A stretch of DNA of 64,000 nt from Sunxiuqinia sp963677175. Lineage in GTDB: Bacteria > Bacteroidota > Bacteroidia > Bacteroidales > Prolixibacteraceae. The DNA is taken from the NCBI GenBank assembly GCA_963677175.2, contig CAXXES010000001.1:124001-188000 (forward strand). The letters run 5' to 3'. The first letter of the stretch is position 1, and each line of letters starts with the position of its first letter. The notes under the pieces were generated by a model. It was not told the origin of the DNA, searched no databases, and saw nothing but the letters and a program-made list of their open reading frames with translations. Shown here in pieces: positions 62,006 through 64,000 of the stretch. Both the position numbers and the translations under genes were made by a program.

Positions 62006-63268
62006 ATGCTGGAGAAAAAATTACCTTTTGAAAAAGAGCAACTAGAACAGATTATCGAAAAGCACCCCACTCCTTTTCATATTTATGATGAAAAAGGCAT
62101 CGTGGATTCTGCTCAAAAATTCAACGAAGCCTTTTCCTGGAACGAAGGGTTCAAAGAGTATTATGCCATTAAAGCGGCACCAAACCCCTTTTTGATGAAA
62201 CTCTTGCGCAAGCAGGGCTTTGGAATCGACTGCAGTTCGATGGCTGAGCTTTTGCTGGCTGAAAAAGTGGGTATGCGTGGCGAAGAAATCATGTTCACCT
62301 CCAACGACACACCCGCCTATGAATACCAAAAGGCGATGGAGTTGGGTGCGATTATCAACCTGGACGACATTAAACACATTGACTTCCTGGAAGAGCACAC
62401 CGGGATACCCGAGCTGGTGAGTTTCCGCTATAATCCCGGTGCCCTGAAAGGCGGCAATATCATTATCGGCAACCCCGAAGATTCGAAATACGGATTTACA
62501 CGCGAGCAACTGTTTGAGGGCTACAAAAAACTGAAAGACAAAGGGGTGAAACGCTTCGGCATTCATACGATGGTGGCTTCGAACGAGCTGGATGCGGATT
62601 ACTTTGTTGAAACCGCTGAAATCATCTTTGATGTGATTGTTGACATTGCCAAAGAGCTCGACATTCGTTTTGAGTTTGCCAACCTGGGCGGCGGCATTGG
62701 CATTCCGTACAAAAGCGAGCACAAGTCGGTGAATCTCAACCGGGTCAGCGAGGGCATCAGGGAACTGTACGAAAAACTGATCGTTGGTAACAGACTGAAT
62801 CCGCTGAAAATTTACTTTGAATCGGGACGGGCCATTACCGGACCTTTTGGATTTCTGGTTTCCAGAGTGCTGCACATCAAAGAAACTTATAAAAAATATG
62901 CAGGCCTGGATTCGTGCATGGCCAATCTCATGCGTCCGGCCTTGTATGGCGCCTACCACCACATTACCGTGATGGGCAAGGAAACCGCTCCGCATAAACA
63001 TTTGTACGACGTGACCGGCTCGCTTTGCGAAAACAACGACAAATTCGCCATTAACCGACTGCTGCCGGAAATCAATCCCGACGACTTGGTGGTGATCCAC
63101 GATACCGGCGCGCACGGCCATTCCATGGGCTTTAACTACAACGGCAAACTGCGTTCGGCCGAGCTGCTGCTGCGTCCGAATGGCGAGGTGCTCGAAATCC
63201 GGCGGGCCGAAACCTTCGATGATTTATTTGCCACCCTCGATTTTGATGCTGCTAATCAGTTTGAATAA
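62006..63268 (+). CDS. lysA: Diaminopimelate decarboxylase-family protein (LysA-like)
   Basis: 420 residues, fold type III PLP decarboxylase. The PLP Lys is in YYAIKAAPNP (Lys56 from this start). GFGIDCSSMAELLLA, GIHTMVASNE, ANLGGGIGIPY (phosphate-binding glycines), IYFESGRAITGPFG, and the C-terminal catalytic Cys region VTGSLCENNDKFA are all present. Converts meso-DAP to lysine in true LysA; related enzymes act on carboxynorspermidine or arginine. It follows the Cys-less DapF homologue, so the pair may share a substrate other than DAP. Start chosen from the promoter at 61973. Confidence 0.9.
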   Translation: MLEKKLPFEKEQLEQIIEKHPTPFHIYDEKGIVDSAQKFNEAFSWNEGFKEYYAIKAAPNPFLMKLLRKQGFGIDCSSMAELLLAEKVGMRGEEIMFTSNDTPAYEYQKAMELGAIINLDDIKHIDFLEEHTGIPELVSFRYNPGALKGGNIIIGNPEDSKYGFTREQLFEGYKKLKDKGVKRFGIHTMVASNELDADYFVETAEIIFDVIVDIAKELDIRFEFANLGGGIGIPYKSEHKSVNLNRVSEGIRELYEKLIVGNRLNPLKIYFESGRAITGPFGFLVSRVLHIKETYKKYAGLDSCMANLMRPALYGAYHHITVMGKETAPHKHLYDVTGSLCENNDKFAINRLLPEINPDDLVVIHDTGAHGHSMGFNYNGKLRSAELLLRPNGEVLEIRRAETFDDLFATLDFDAANQFE

Positions 63269-63289
63269 AATAGATACCTTCTATCGCCT

Positions 63290-63325
63290 AAGCCGGGGCC
63301 TGAAAAACAGGCCCGGCTTTTTTTT
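63290..63325 (+). terminator. Rho-independent terminator of the LysA-like gene
   Basis: Stem AAGCCGGGGCCTG / CAGGCCCGGCTT with one bulged G, 5-base A-rich loop, then a T tract; 22 bases past the stop. Confidence 0.92.
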
Positions 63326-63460
63326 GATAAAGAAAAAAGACAAGGAGAAACAGTAGAAGACATTCGAAAACAATTGTACTCAACTGTCTTTATTTTCTTT
63401 TTACGATTTTGCATCGATCCTTTTTCACAAGCATCAGACACTACATTCGTGTTGATTTTG

Positions 63461-63468
63461 TATTTTTG
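63461..63468 (+). promoter_or_regulatory. -7 box very close to the glycosyltransferase start
   Basis: TATTTTTG fits TAnnTTTG and ends only 4 bases before the ATG at 63473, so a transcript from it would be leaderless or nearly so. Confidence 0.35.
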
Positions 63469-63472
63469 GAAA

Positions 63473-64000
63473 ATGGAAAAAAAACTAAAGATTGGATATG
63501 ATGCCAAACGAGCCTTTCTGAATCCGACTGGCCTGGGCAACTACAGCCGGACGACGATCTCTTCGTTGGCGCATTTTTATCCTGAAAACGACTACCTGCT
63601 ATTCACCCCAAAATACAACGGCCAGCTTTTTCGTCTCCCGCAACACTGCACGCTTATTCAGCCCCGGAGTTTCTGGTGGCAGGCCTTAAAACCGCTCTGG
63701 CGGAGCTACCGCATAACAAGGATTGCTGAAAAATCTGGCTTGGACATTTATCACGGGTTGAGCCACGAACTGCCCCTCGACATTCAGCAAACAGCCATCA
63801 AAAGTGTAGTGACGATACACGACCTGATTTTTATGCGCTACCCGGAGTTTTACAAGCCGGCCGACCTCGAAATCTACCGAAACAAGCTGGAATACGCCTG
63901 CCGTAAGGCAGACAAAGTGATTGCTATCAGTCAGCAAACAAAAAACGACCTGGTTGACTTTATCTGCCTGAATCCCGGTAAGATTGAGGTGATTTACCAA
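63473..64000 (+). CDS. Family 4 glycosyltransferase, N-terminal part (cut by window edge)
   Basis: ATG at 63473, open to the window edge (176 codons). Opens with MEKKLKIGYDAKRAFLNPTG and GLGNYSR, the acceptor-side N-domain of GT4 mannosyl/glucosyltransferases; DIYHGLSHELPL and VVTIHDLIFMRYPEFY are typical of the mannosyltransferase subgroup, and the last part (DKVIAISQQTKNDLV) leads into the linker before the donor-binding domain, which lies outside. It acts in cell-surface glycan assembly in the cytosol or inner-membrane face. Confidence 0.9.
   Translation, partial: MEKKLKIGYDAKRAFLNPTGLGNYSRTTISSLAHFYPENDYLLFTPKYNGQLFRLPQHCTLIQPRSFWWQALKPLWRSYRITRIAEKSGLDIYHGLSHELPLDIQQTAIKSVVTIHDLIFMRYPEFYKPADLEIYRNKLEYACRKADKVIAISQQTKNDLVDFICLNPGKIEVIYQ

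Overview
The window reads as a chromosomal segment of a Bacteroidota bacterium, most likely in the Bacteroidales/Marinilabiliales (Prolixibacteraceae-like) range. The evidence is the protein set (DUF5683, DUF1460, GH92, GH43, FecR/ECF sigma/TonB receptor trio, FloA-NfeD, a phosphoglycerate-mutase-like protein inside a thr operon) and promoter boxes of the Bacteroidota type TAnnTTTG. No rRNA, tRNA, CRISPR array, prophage or insertion sequence was recognised. Both ends cut genes: an SGNH hydrolase on the left and a family 4 glycosyltransferase on the right.

Layout. 1-8.7 kb: a minus-strand housekeeping run, in transcription order priA, heptose-phosphate kinase-like pfkB gene, parA, parB, DUF5683, LysM lytic transglycosylase, SGNH hydrolase (chromosome partition plus envelope). 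8.9-14.4 kb: a GntR regulator divergent from a GH92 alpha-mannosidase lipoprotein and a sugar MFS permease, a compact mannoside-use locus without SusC/SusD. 14.5-20.6 kb: an accessory stretch with an unknown 424-aa protein, a HEAT-like repeat lipoprotein, a GT32 enzyme, a HEPN-type Abi-like protein, two small Bacteroidota proteins, palindromic repeats and a 21-bp tandem array. 20.6-23.4 kb: secreted GH43 and Gfo/Idh/MocA proteins, followed by a duplicated 187-bp element.

23.9-27.0 kb: floA-nfeD-clpS and a TPR/SPOR-like protein (minus). 27.2-33.8 kb: bcp-recA, then thrA, a PGM-like probable homoserine kinase, and thrC; together these give a full aspartate-to-threonine branch. 34.0-38.6 kb: ICMT-like membrane protein with an SO_0444-type metal permease, cupin, long NfeD protease, lipocalin. 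Then a second 21-bp tandem array. 39.0-44.7 kb: a 1156-aa protein that I suspect is a PPi-type PEP carboxykinase, and acetyl-CoA synthetase. 45.0-49.0 kb: type III polyketide synthase, ICMT-like methyltransferase, TetR regulator, and two Rossmann reductases, with a matching pair of candidate TetR operators. 49.1-51.1 kb: translationally coupled secreted esterase and pectinesterase. 51.1-56.8 kb: outer-membrane proteins and an ECF sigma/FecR/TonB-receptor signalling unit. 57.0-64.0 kb: DUF1460, GDPD, tandem LpxL-like acyltransferases, a DapF homologue lacking both catalytic cysteines next to a LysA homologue, and a glycosyltransferase.

The best candidates for something undescribed are the TetR-controlled type III PKS locus, the Ser/Ser DapF-like plus LysA-like pair, and the two 21-bp arrays. 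The arrays have unrelated sequences but the same period, no indels and the same A/B alternation.
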